Shown here piece by piece: positions 1-5,980 of a stretch of DNA of 9,371 nt. The position numbers and the translations under genes were made by a program. Source of the stretch: a bacterium (GTDB lineage Bacteria > UBA9089 > UBA9088 > JAGUXG01); assembly GCA_030018505.1 (NCBI GenBank), contig JASEHO010000057.1, forward strand, positions 1-9,371, read 5' to 3'. Under the pieces are notes generated by a model that saw nothing but the letters and a program-made list of their open reading frames with translations, was not told where the DNA came from and did no database searches. The first letter of the stretch is position 1; the number at the start of each line of letters is the position of its first letter.

Positions 1-1203
1 CTTAACTTCAAACCCTACTCCTGCTGTTCTGCTCCCAACAATGTCATAAATCTTTGGCTGTGGAGCGATAACAACCACAGTCATTGATCCTTGCGTGGTT
101 CCAGTGCTGGCTGTGATAATATTGGTTCCTGCCTGTGTTCCTGAAAATACAGTTTGCGCTCCTGCTTGAGGGCTTATGGCGCCTATTCCTTGCAGTGACC
201 AGTTCAATAGCGTGTCAACAACATTACCATACTTGTCAGTTGGCGTGCCAATTACTGTTATCGTGGCAGGGCTTGCAAGCGTTGCTGTGATAGTCGCATT
301 ATTGGACATTATAATATTTGTAATTGCTCCTGGTGTTATGGTCGCTACGCAGGTAGTCACAAAGGTATTGCTGTCCTGAACGGCAGTAAGGGTTATCACA
401 ACAACTCCCGCTGTTGTGCCTGCTTTATAAACAGACTGGGTTCCATATATAGGGGTCATTGTACCGGATGCCACGGTAAATGTTCCTGAAATGTTTGGAA
501 CTTGATTCCCAAACTGATCCCGTGCTATCAGGTTGATCATTCCGCTTGTCTGACCAACCTCTAAGGCTAAAAAACTTGGATCAGCTTTTATACTATGCAC
601 CTTTGAGGTTTCAACCGTTACTGTTTTGGTCACATACGCTGTGTGAGTTCCCTCACTAAGCTCAAGGCGCACCTCAAATGTTCCGGGAACCCCAGGTGCG
701 GTAACAAATGTCTTTGTCCCTGTAGTAGGTAGCACACTTGCCCCCTCCGGTCGCGCTCCATGTGCTAACAAAAACTTATCCTTAAGTTCAACAGAGATAA
801 AAGCCTGACTGTTCCATGGACAAGCCGCAATTGTATCCCGTGGTATGCCTAAGACAACTATCATTATAACTGGTTTTCCCAAATCCGCGTGAACATTAGT
901 TGTCTTGCCCGGATACAGAACTGCTGTCGTAATCCAATCATCATACCCTGCCTTACTGATCTTTATCTCGTAGGTTCCTGGCCTTTGCCGAGAAAAAGTA
1001 ATCGGAGTTAAGCCCATCACCACGCCATTTACTGTTATCTCTGCCCCTGATGGATCAGAGGTTATGACAAGTGTGGCAAGTTCTGAGTTAATCTTTTCCT
1101 CAATATTCCCCTCATCCAACCCTATGATGATCCTGCTTGTCCAACCTTTCTCGCTTACATTAATTGATCTTGACCAGGAGTATTCTTGTTGAAAATGATG
1201 CTG
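1..1203 (-). CDS. PEGA and Ig-like repeat surface protein, main body (partial, split by frameshift)
   Basis: An uninterrupted minus-strand reading frame of 401 codons leaves the window at base 1, so the C-terminus is unseen. The frame opens after a TAA at 1204-1206 and has no ATG before its PEGA domain; TTG at 1117-1119 is the only plausible internal start nearby. About 880-1077 encodes a PEGA domain, with DPSGAEITVNG followed by G-x-TP and a GTYEIKISKAGY strand. The rest is Thr/Val/Gly-rich beta-sandwich sequence. Two stretches (about 340-600 and 40-330) resemble bacterial Ig-like/invasin repeats, with the landmarks RDQFGNQVPN and TDKYGNVVD. PEGA and Ig-like domains are typical of secreted or surface proteins, so an extracellular or envelope role is inferred. 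The missing N-terminus is almost certainly the signal-peptide ORF at 1160-1345, which is one base out of frame. It could be a pseudogene, a real frameshifted gene, or a sequence error. Confidence 0.75.
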
Positions 1204-1345
1204 TTAGCGGTTTGCTCTTGGCTATAGCCGGGTTGCAAACGCAAAGCACAACTAAAACTATTAGCCCTATTAGCAGACCCTCAACCTTTGTGGTAATATC
1301 ATAAAACCTACAGGGCTTGCCTGTCTTCAAACTTATCTTCTTCAT
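1160..1345 (-). CDS. Signal-peptide N-terminus of the PEGA/Ig-like protein (out of frame with the body)
   Basis: A 61-codon ORF whose ATG overlaps the stop of the upstream glycosyltransferase gene (ATGA, 1342-1345), a typical translational-coupling arrangement. It has a long basic n-region (MKKISLKTGKPCR), a hydrophobic core at residues 24-37 (LLIGLIVLVVLCVC) and a likely signal peptidase I site after NPAIA at about residue 42. No lipobox is evident, because the residue before each Cys is not G, A or S. After the cleavage site it runs about 19 residues to a TAA at 1160-1162. The next frame carries the 401-codon PEGA/Ig-like body. Removing one base from the AAAA run at 1192-1195 (plus strand) joins them as ...PLTASFQQEYSWSRS... 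in one frame of about 448 codons to the window edge. As it stands it would yield only a signal peptide with a short tail. Confidence 0.6.
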   Translation of the reverse strand: MKKISLKTGKPCRFYDITTKVEGLLIGLIVLVVLCVCNPAIAKSKPLTASFSTRILLVKIN

Positions 1346-2085
1346 TTTTCAACAAAGACAGGGGTAAATAAAGCCTGCTTAATCCCTGCCTTATGCAGGA
1401 TAAACCTGAATAAAGCCCAGAGGGTTGAGCTACCATAGATTGTGCTCTCTATTATGTTCGGCGAGGAAGCCTCCTTAAAATACCTTGTCGGAACCTGAAC
1501 CTCAAGTATCTTAAAGCCAAAGGCTATTATCTGCAAAAGCATCTCTGAGTCAAAGACATAATTATTTGAGTTTATTTGCCAGGGGATAGTTTCAAGGAGC
1601 TTTCTTGAGTATGCTCGAAAACCTGTATGAAATTCAGAGAGATTGGAGCCTGTGCCGATATTTTCTATTAGCGTCAATGTTCTGTTGGCTATATATTTGT
1701 AGAGCGGCATCCCTCCTGCCAAAGTCTCTTCTCTTGTTCTAATCCTTGAGCCTATTACGCAGTCTGCTTGACCAGTAGCAATGAGCTTTATCATTTCAGG
1801 TGATAAGGAGGCATCATACTGATAGTCAGGGTGGAGCATAATAATAATATCAGCCCCAAGTTTTAATGCCTCTGTGTAAAGAGACTTTTGAGAGCCACCA
1901 TAACCTCTATCTGTTGGATGACAAAAGACTCTTATCCCCAAGCTCTTTGCCACCTCTACAGTTCTATCCTTACTGTTGTTGTCAACAAGGATAATTTCAT
2001 CTACTATCTTCTTTGGAATGTCGTTATATGTCCGCTCGAGAGTCCTCTCCACATTTCTTGCCGGCATTACAATGACCACTTTCAT
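1342..2085 (-). CDS. Family 2 glycosyltransferase (dolichyl-phosphate mannosyltransferase-like)
   Basis: About 247 residues when started at ATG 2085. The N-terminus MKVVIVMPARN is the usual first beta strand of a GT-A fold. DEIILVDNNSKDRT is the nucleotide-binding strand and HPDYQYD occupies the position of the metal-binding acidic motif. GSR and then SEFHTGFRAYSR are typical of polyprenyl-phosphate glycosyltransferases and related GT2 enzymes. No C-terminal membrane segments are obvious, so it is probably a soluble or membrane-associated enzyme moving a sugar from a nucleotide donor to a lipid carrier or glycan; donor and acceptor cannot be read from the sequence. An ATG at 2103 would add six residues, but it lies inside a short motif that recurs between other genes and is only one base from an AGG, so the family-consistent start at 2085 is preferred. 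Neither start has a good Shine-Dalgarno. Its stop overlaps the start of the PEGA/Ig-like gene, so the two are probably co-translated. Confidence 0.88.
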   Translation of the reverse strand: MKVVIVMPARNVERTLERTYNDIPKKIVDEIILVDNNSKDRTVEVAKSLGIRVFCHPTDRGYGGSQKSLYTEALKLGADIIIMLHPDYQYDASLSPEMIKLIATGQADCVIGSRIRTREETLAGGMPLYKYIANRTLTLIENIGTGSNLSEFHTGFRAYSRKLLETIPWQINSNNYVFDSEMLLQIIAFGFKILEVQVPTRYFKEASSPNIIESTIYGSSTLWALFRFILHKAGIKQALFTPVFVEK

Positions 2086-2093
2086 CAAACTAA

Positions 2094-2105
2094 AGTGAAC
2101 CATCC
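2094..2105. repeat. Boundary motif, copy 1 (12 bp)
   Basis: AGTGAACCATCC matches 5969-5980 exactly and shares AGTGAACCATC with the inverse of the copy at 8812-8827. Its CAT is the complement of the upstream candidate ATG (2101-2103) of the glycosyltransferase, which argues that this ATG belongs to an intergenic motif and not to the gene. Confidence 0.4.
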
Positions 2106-2192
2106 TAAAAAATCATTTTATTTTGCCATTTCCACCAAGCCTTTTCCCAACCTCAATAAGCCTATCCGGAAATCTGTTGATGTAACAAGAAG

Positions 2193-2221
2193 ATTATATT
2201 GCAAAGCTATCAGGATTTCAA
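2193..2221 (-). promoter_or_regulatory. Predicted sigma70-type promoter for the glycosyltransferase operon
   Basis: On the minus strand, TTGAAA (2216-2221) is followed after 17 bp by TATAAT (2193-2198), close to consensus with ideal spacing. The predicted start is near 2186, giving a leader of about 100 nt to the ATG at 2085. Predicted by eye only. Confidence 0.5.
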
Positions 2222-2249
2222 GGGTTTTTTTGTAATTGATGTGCAGGTG

Positions 2250-2290
2250 AAGAATATTCGCCTCAAGATATTTCTTTACAAAATATTCTT
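2250..2290. repeat. 9-bp perfect inverted repeat upstream of fliY
   Basis: AAGAATATT at 2250-2258 and its exact reverse complement AATATTCTT at 2282-2290 are separated by 23 bp. The pair sits just upstream of a TATAAAAT stretch (2296-2303) and 40 bp before the fliY ATG. It could be an operator for a dimeric regulator or a chance pairing in A/T-rich sequence. Confidence 0.35.
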
Positions 2291-2321
2291 TTCATTATAA
2301 AATGACAAGGATTAGAAAAAT

Positions 2322-2327
2322 GGAGGA
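2322..2327 (+). promoter_or_regulatory. Strong ribosome binding site of fliY
   Basis: GGAGGA ends 3 nt before the ATG at 2331 (GGAGGAGAT-ATG). It fixes the fliY start and contrasts with the weak or absent sites of most minus-strand genes here. Confidence 0.75.
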
Positions 2328-2330
2328 GAT

Positions 2331-3329
2331 ATGTCTGAGATAAATGAAACAGTTGTAACCAAGGATGAGATGGATGCCCTCCTTGGTGACATGGACAAAG
2401 AAAAGGTTGAAGAGATCACAGGAGCGGATGAACAAAGATTGGCTGGAGCGTATAAGACATCTATGGTTGCTGCCACTGATGTCCTCTCTCGAATTCTAAA
2501 GAAGCAGGTAAAGATAGAGAACCCAGATGTTCAAACATTATCCCCTCAACAGATAGAGGATGAGATACCAAAGGATGCCATTGTGGTTGAGGTAGAATAT
2601 GTAGATGGCATAAAGGGAATGACCTATATCCTTTTCTTAAAGGAACATGGAATGACTATGGCAGACCTGGCTACAGGTGGCGATGGAACATCTCCGAAAG
2701 GAGAGATGACAGAGGCATATATGGGTGCCTTAGCTGATGCTGTAGGAAAGATGATTGATGCGGCCAACTCTTCTCTATCTACAAAAACAGGAAAGACCAT
2801 ATCCTCCCAAAGACCTCCAAAGATAAAGGTGATTGATTTTGCAACTGAAGAAGATGGTTTGGCAATCTTAAAGGAGAAGGAGGTAGTGAGAATCAATTAC
2901 AACCTTACTGTTGGAGACCTATTTGATGGAAACCTTCTCCAGCTTATGCCAGTGGATATGGCAAAACCTATTGTTAAGTCTATTTATGAGAAGGAAGAGA
3001 AGGTTCCCGAAGAAGAAGCAGGTAGATCCGTCCAGTTTGCCAAAACTGCGCCATCTACCCCAGAGCTACCACAAAATCTCCAGCTTCTAATGGATGTTCC
3101 GGTTGAGGTGACTGTAGAGCTTGGAAGGAGTCAGAAACATATTCAGGAGTTGTTGAGGATGGGACCAGGAGATGTCATAGAATTAGATAGATTGGCTGGA
3201 GAACCGGTTGATGTTTTGGTCAATGGAAAGCTCATCGCTAAGGCTGGGGTCGTAGTGGTAGATGAGAATTTTGGGATTAGAATTGCCAACATTATAAACC
3301 GAGAGGAGAGGCTCTCTATTGTTCAATGA
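2331..3329 (+). CDS. fliY: Flagellar motor switch protein FliY (FliN with CheC-like domain)
   Basis: 332 residues, much longer than plain FliN (about 100-140). Residues 12-19 (DEMDALLG) match the short N-terminal motif of FliM/FliY proteins. Residues about 35-215 form a CheC/CheX/FliY-like domain, best seen around ALADAVGKMIDAANSSLS (133-150). A charged linker (220-243) leads to a C-terminal SpoA/FliN domain at 247-325 (MDVPVEVTVELG, LLRMGPGDVIELDRLAGEPVDVLVNG, FGIRIANI). This domain builds the cytoplasmic C-ring of the flagellar switch and helps dock export substrates. Where CheC-type phosphatases carry an E-x-x-N pair, this protein appears to read A-x-x-K, so CheY-P phosphatase activity is doubtful; that is my manual alignment. 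It could equally be named FliN. It is first in an operon with fliO (4-nt overlap) and yajC. Confidence 0.9.
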   Translation: MSEINETVVTKDEMDALLGDMDKEKVEEITGADEQRLAGAYKTSMVAATDVLSRILKKQVKIENPDVQTLSPQQIEDEIPKDAIVVEVEYVDGIKGMTYILFLKEHGMTMADLATGGDGTSPKGEMTEAYMGALADAVGKMIDAANSSLSTKTGKTISSQRPPKIKVIDFATEEDGLAILKEKEVVRINYNLTVGDLFDGNLLQLMPVDMAKPIVKSIYEKEEKVPEEEAGRSVQFAKTAPSTPELPQNLQLLMDVPVEVTVELGRSQKHIQELLRMGPGDVIELDRLAGEPVDVLVNGKLIAKAGVVVVDENFGIRIANIINREERLSIVQ

Positions 3330-3778
3330 TGGGAACACCAACCATTGGAATGGAATCTGCTGTCTCAACTATATCCTTGTTTTGGCTTATCATTAAGCTA
3401 ATCTTTGCCCTCGGGTTGATAGGAGGGTTTATCTACCTTTTTCTCTTTATCTTGAGCAAAGGAAAAGGAATAGCAGGCTCTTCAGGGCTTATCCGAATAC
3501 TTAGCACAAAAGCCATAGCTCCGAATAAATATATCCAAATAATTGAGATAGCAGAAACAATTTTAATCATTGGGATAGGAGAATCAGTTACATTGCTCTC
3601 TGAGATAAAAGATAAGGAGACAGTTCAAATCTTAAAGACCGAGCAAAGTAAAGAGGCAGATAGAGCCGGGATTACCTTCAAAGACCATCTCTCAAAACTC
3701 ATAAAGACAGGTGAGGATTCCCTGAAAGGAAAAATGGGGTTTTTGGATAAAAAATACGAAAAATTAAGGAGGATGTAA
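3326..3778 (+). CDS. fliO: Flagellar biosynthetic protein FliO
   Basis: 150 residues. One membrane segment spans residues 16-43 (ISLFWLIIKLIFALGLIGG...), followed by a small cytoplasmic domain whose pattern fits FliO: IRILSTKAIAPNKYIQIIEI then ILIIGIGESVTLLSEI (56-94). FliO is a small membrane protein that assists assembly of the FliP/FliQ/FliR core of the flagellar type III export gate. The tail (105-150) is charged and probably helical. The ATG at 3326 overlaps the fliY stop as ATGA; a second ATG follows at 3329 and a third at 3350, so the exact start is uncertain. A GGAGAGG at 3305-3311 is rather far upstream, which fits coupling to fliY translation. fliP, the common next gene, is absent; yajC follows instead. 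FliO is poorly conserved, so the call rests on topology, motif pattern and the fliY neighbour. Confidence 0.82.
   Translation: MMGTPTIGMESAVSTISLFWLIIKLIFALGLIGGFIYLFLFILSKGKGIAGSSGLIRILSTKAIAPNKYIQIIEIAETILIIGIGESVTLLSEIKDKETVQILKTEQSKEADRAGITFKDHLSKLIKTGEDSLKGKMGFLDKKYEKLRRM
3766..3772 (+). promoter_or_regulatory. Strong ribosome binding site of yajC
   Basis: AAGGAGG within the last codons of fliO, 8 nt before the ATG at 3781. It is a near-perfect Shine-Dalgarno at ideal spacing and decides the yajC start. Confidence 0.75.
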
Positions 3779-3780
3779 AT

Positions 3781-4083
3781 ATGATAGCTTATGCTGAGCA
3801 AACACAAAATGTATCACCAGCAGGTGCAGGATTGATGGGATTTTTGCCTATCATTTTTATCGTCATTATCTTCTATCTTCTCATCATTCTTCCACAACAG
3901 AAGAAGGATAAGGAGCACAAAAAGATGATTAAGGAGCTAAAAAAAGGCGATAGGGTCATCACTTCAGCTGGAATCTGCGCAAAGGTGGTAGATGTAAAAG
4001 AGAATACTATTTTGCTTGAGGTCTCCTCAAACACTAAAATAGAATTTCTGAAATCTGCTATCTCTTCTAAGGTTGTAGGGTAG
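3781..4083 (+). CDS. yajC: Preprotein translocase accessory subunit YajC
   Basis: 100 residues, the usual length for YajC. A short N-terminus is followed by a single membrane segment at about 19-38 (MGFLPIIFIVIIFYLLIILP), then the PQQKK-x-KEHKKM basic stretch and the conserved cytoplasmic motif LKKGDRVITSAGI (53-65). The motif IEFLKSAI near the end matches the family. YajC associates with SecDF and the SecYEG translocon in the inner membrane. The gene begins 2 nt after the fliO stop and is clearly in the same operon. yajC usually sits by secD or tgt, so placement at the end of a flagellar operon is less usual; YajC is not known to be a flagellar part. Transcription probably ends in the inverted repeat downstream. 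Confidence 0.93.
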   Translation: MIAYAEQTQNVSPAGAGLMGFLPIIFIVIIFYLLIILPQQKKDKEHKKMIKELKKGDRVITSAGICAKVVDVKENTILLEVSSNTKIEFLKSAISSKVVG

Positions 4084-4102
4084 TGATAACTATTTAGCCA
4101 GA

Positions 4103-4260
4103 TGAAGCAACAACTAAGCAAAAAGGGAATTCAATGTAAAATTATCAATTAGCAATTATCAATTAACATTTGAAGAAGAGGAGTAATTTTGAATTGATAG
4201 TTGTTAGTTTTGCATTTTACATTGAATTTTTCCCTCATCGAGAGAGAGATTATTGCTTCA
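4103..4260. repeat. Large imperfect inverted repeat between convergent yajC and ribE
   Basis: The core arms contain a perfect 15-bp match, AATTCAATGTAAAAT at 4128-4142 and its reverse complement at 4214-4228. AGGG/CCCT continues outward (4124-4127 and 4232-4235), and an imperfect match continues inward through TATCAATT on each side. Further out, TGAAGCAA (4103-4110) pairs with TTGCTTCA (4253-4260). The left arm also carries an internal direct repeat of ATTATCAATTA type. The element fills almost the whole gap between yajC and ribE, which face each other. It may act as a bidirectional transcription stop or be a small non-coding repeat of MITE or palindrome type. No target-site duplication is clear. 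Confidence 0.6.
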
Positions 4261-4273
4261 AATGATTCAAGTG

Positions 4274-4903
4274 TTACAGACTGTCTAATAACCGAGAATT
4301 TCCAAATCCCTCCTTTTTCAAGAGATTCTCCATGCCCTCTTCTCTGCTACCAAGAATTCTTTCTACTATCTTTGCCAGATAGTCTGTTTCGATATTTGCC
4401 TTATGGCCTGGTTTCATCTTCTCAAATGTTGTCTCTTTTAGGCTATGCGGGATGATGGAGACAGAGAATCTACTTTCAGAAAGGTTGCAGATTGTCAAAC
4501 TGACACCATCAATGGCTACAGAGCCTTTTTTGACAAAATACCTTTTGAGGCTTGGTGGAATAGAAAACCAGAAGAGTTCTCTTTTTATCTCCAAAAGCTC
4601 GGCTAAGCCATCTATATGCCCAAGCACGATATGACCTGAAAGAAAGTCTGTAGGCTTCAGTGGTCTTTCAAGGTTGACAAGGTCACCTGTTCTTAAATTG
4701 CCTAAGTTTGTTAGCCTGCTACTTTCAGAAGAGACTTGGGCAGAAAACCCATCTTTCTCAATAGAAATCGCAGTGAGGCAGGTGCCATTAACAGCAATAC
4801 TTCCACCTATTTTAAGCCCATCTAATACCTTTCCTGCCCGGATATAAAGGCTCTTTCCCGGTTTTTTGACCTGCCCCTTTTCCTCAATAATTCCTGTAAA
4901 CAT
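4274..4903 (-). CDS. ribE: Riboflavin synthase alpha subunit
   Basis: 209 residues, near the normal length. It opens with the family signature MFTGIIEE and has two tandem lumazine-binding barrels, about 1-88 and 89-185. Barrel 1 shows GSIAVNGTCLT (34-44) and SSRLTNLG (61-68); barrel 2 shows SGHIVLGHIDG (89-99), GSVAIDGVSLT (127-137) and IPHSLKETTF (151-160). The enzyme dismutates two 6,7-dimethyl-8-ribityllumazine molecules to riboflavin and 5-amino-6-ribitylaminouracil, as a cytoplasmic homotrimer. The last 20 or so residues (after ERILG) are a family-variable tail. Its ATG overlaps the stop of the preceding sugar dehydratase gene by one base (TAATG, 4901-4905) and there is no good Shine-Dalgarno, so it is probably translated by coupling. 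No other riboflavin genes and no FMN riboswitch are in the window. The symbol ribC is also used for this protein. Confidence 0.95.
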   Translation of the reverse strand: MFTGIIEEKGQVKKPGKSLYIRAGKVLDGLKIGGSIAVNGTCLTAISIEKDGFSAQVSSESSRLTNLGNLRTGDLVNLERPLKPTDFLSGHIVLGHIDGLAELLEIKRELFWFSIPPSLKRYFVKKGSVAIDGVSLTICNLSESRFSVSIIPHSLKETTFEKMKPGHKANIETDYLAKIVERILGSREEGMENLLKKEGFGNSRLLDSL

Positions 4904-5871
4904 TACTTAGAAAACCAAGAGATATGCTCTTTATACCAAAAAATCGTGGGTTCCAAGCCTTTATCGATAGAAAACTTTGGCTTAAAGGAAAGCCTCTCTC
5001 TTGCCTTTTTGCAAGATAGATATTGGTCTTCTATCTCAAGTCTTGACTCAGCTAATATCATTGGTGGCAAATCCTCTTTCTTCATTATCTTAAGGAGCTT
5101 CTGGGTAACCTCAAGGACAGTCAAAGGCGTTTCTGTACTAAGGTTGAATGCCTCTCCTCTAATCTCTGGTCTATTAAGGTTTTCTGCCAGTAAAATAAGC
5201 CCATCTGCTGCATCCTCAACATAGATATAATCCCTTTTTGGACAGCCATCAGAGCGAATAATAGGTCTTTCGCCGAGAAAGAGGGAGACAATTGTTCCGG
5301 GTATAAGCCTGTTTAGGTTCATATCCCCTCCGCCATATATATTGCCACACCTTGTTATACCAATAGGAAGGTTGTAGGTGTGAATATAGGTTTGAGCTAT
5401 CAAGTCAACGCAAGACTTTGAGCAATCATAGGGATGTAAGCCTCTTAAAGGATGTTCTTCTGTGTATGGCAGATCTTTGCTCTCGCCATAAGCCTTGTCA
5501 GATGAGGCAACAACGATTCTCTCTATCCTCGGAAGATGCCTTGTCGCCTCTAAAAGATTCCATGTTCCCCTGATATTGGATTCAAAGGTGGAGATAGGAG
5601 AGTTATTCGCCACACCGACTATTGTTTGGGCACCCAAATGGAAGATTGTGTCTATCTCATACTCATTCAAAGCCCTTTCAATAAGATAGGGGTCCAAAAG
5701 CTCACCAGAGACTATAGTCAAACCCTCATAATCTAAGGCAGAATAAGCAACCTTATCCCGCATAAGTGCCACAAGGAAAGCATTCCTTTCTTGCAATCTC
5801 CTTTTTATAGCAGAGCCAAGAAGCCCTGTTGCACCTGTAATAAAAACCCTCTTTCTGCTCCAAAAATCCAT
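4903..5871 (-). CDS. NAD-dependent sugar-nucleotide dehydratase/epimerase (extended SDR)
   Basis: 322 residues, a full-length extended short-chain dehydrogenase. The Rossmann motif is GATGLLG (13-19). Further landmarks are HLGAQ (78-82), NIRGTWNLLEA (99-109), SSDKAYG (123-129), the catalytic Y148-x-x-x-K152 pair in PYDCSK, RCGNIYGGGD (174-183) and RDYIYVEDAADG (213-224). The opening MDFWSRKRVFITGATG and the SSDKAYGE and HPYDCSK blocks resemble CDP-glucose 4,6-dehydratases (RfbG) and GDP-mannose 4,6-dehydratase-like enzymes more than UDP-glucose 4-epimerases, but the substrate cannot be fixed from sequence. It probably makes a deoxysugar or other activated sugar for surface glycans. The start is well set: the next ATG is 36 codons in. 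It heads a two-gene operon with ribE and has its own perfect-consensus promoter immediately upstream, apparently giving a leaderless mRNA. Confidence 0.9.
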   Translation of the reverse strand: MDFWSRKRVFITGATGLLGSAIKRRLQERNAFLVALMRDKVAYSALDYEGLTIVSGELLDPYLIERALNEYEIDTIFHLGAQTIVGVANNSPISTFESNIRGTWNLLEATRHLPRIERIVVASSDKAYGESKDLPYTEEHPLRGLHPYDCSKSCVDLIAQTYIHTYNLPIGITRCGNIYGGGDMNLNRLIPGTIVSLFLGERPIIRSDGCPKRDYIYVEDAADGLILLAENLNRPEIRGEAFNLSTETPLTVLEVTQKLLKIMKKEDLPPMILAESRLEIEDQYLSCKKARERLSFKPKFSIDKGLEPTIFWYKEHISWFSK

Positions 5872-5877
5872 AGCTTC

Positions 5878-5906
5878 ATTATAGAGAATTGGTCTGATTT
5901 TGTCAA
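5878..5906 (-). promoter_or_regulatory. Perfect-consensus sigma70-type promoter, apparently leaderless
   Basis: On the minus strand, TTGACA (5901-5906), a 17-bp spacer, then TATAAT (5878-5883): both hexamers match the consensus exactly. Only 6 bp separate the -10 box from the ATG at 5871, so the expected start of transcription, 7 bp after the -10 box, is the A of the start codon. No Shine-Dalgarno can exist on such a transcript. Confidence 0.75.
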
Positions 5907-5963
5907 TTTTCTTGAAGAATTCCAGATTTTCCCAGACTTCTTTATTTTAGAAAAAAACCATAA

Positions 5964-5979
5964 ACAAGAGTGAACCATC
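5964..5979. repeat. 16-bp boundary motif, copy 2
   Basis: ACAAGAGTGAACCATC lies 2 bp beyond the mobB stop codon. An exact inverted copy is at 8812-8827, and a 12-bp version (AGTGAACCATCC) is at 2094-2105 at the start of the glycosyltransferase gene. Three matches of at least 10 bp in 9.4 kb are not expected by chance. Confidence 0.5.
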
Positions 5980-5980
5980 C

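Noticed and set aside
176..379. A 67-codon plus-strand ORF with a hydrophobic stretch
   Set aside because: It is antisense to the Ig-like repeats; the Val/Ile richness comes from reading Thr/Ala/Asn codons on the other strand.
1888..2235. A 115-codon plus-strand ORF
   Set aside because: Half of it is antisense to the well-supported glycosyltransferase and the rest covers its promoter; the protein is low in family-like features.
4201..4455. An 84-codon plus-strand ORF
   Set aside because: It overlaps the inverted repeat and is antisense to the riboflavin synthase C-terminus.
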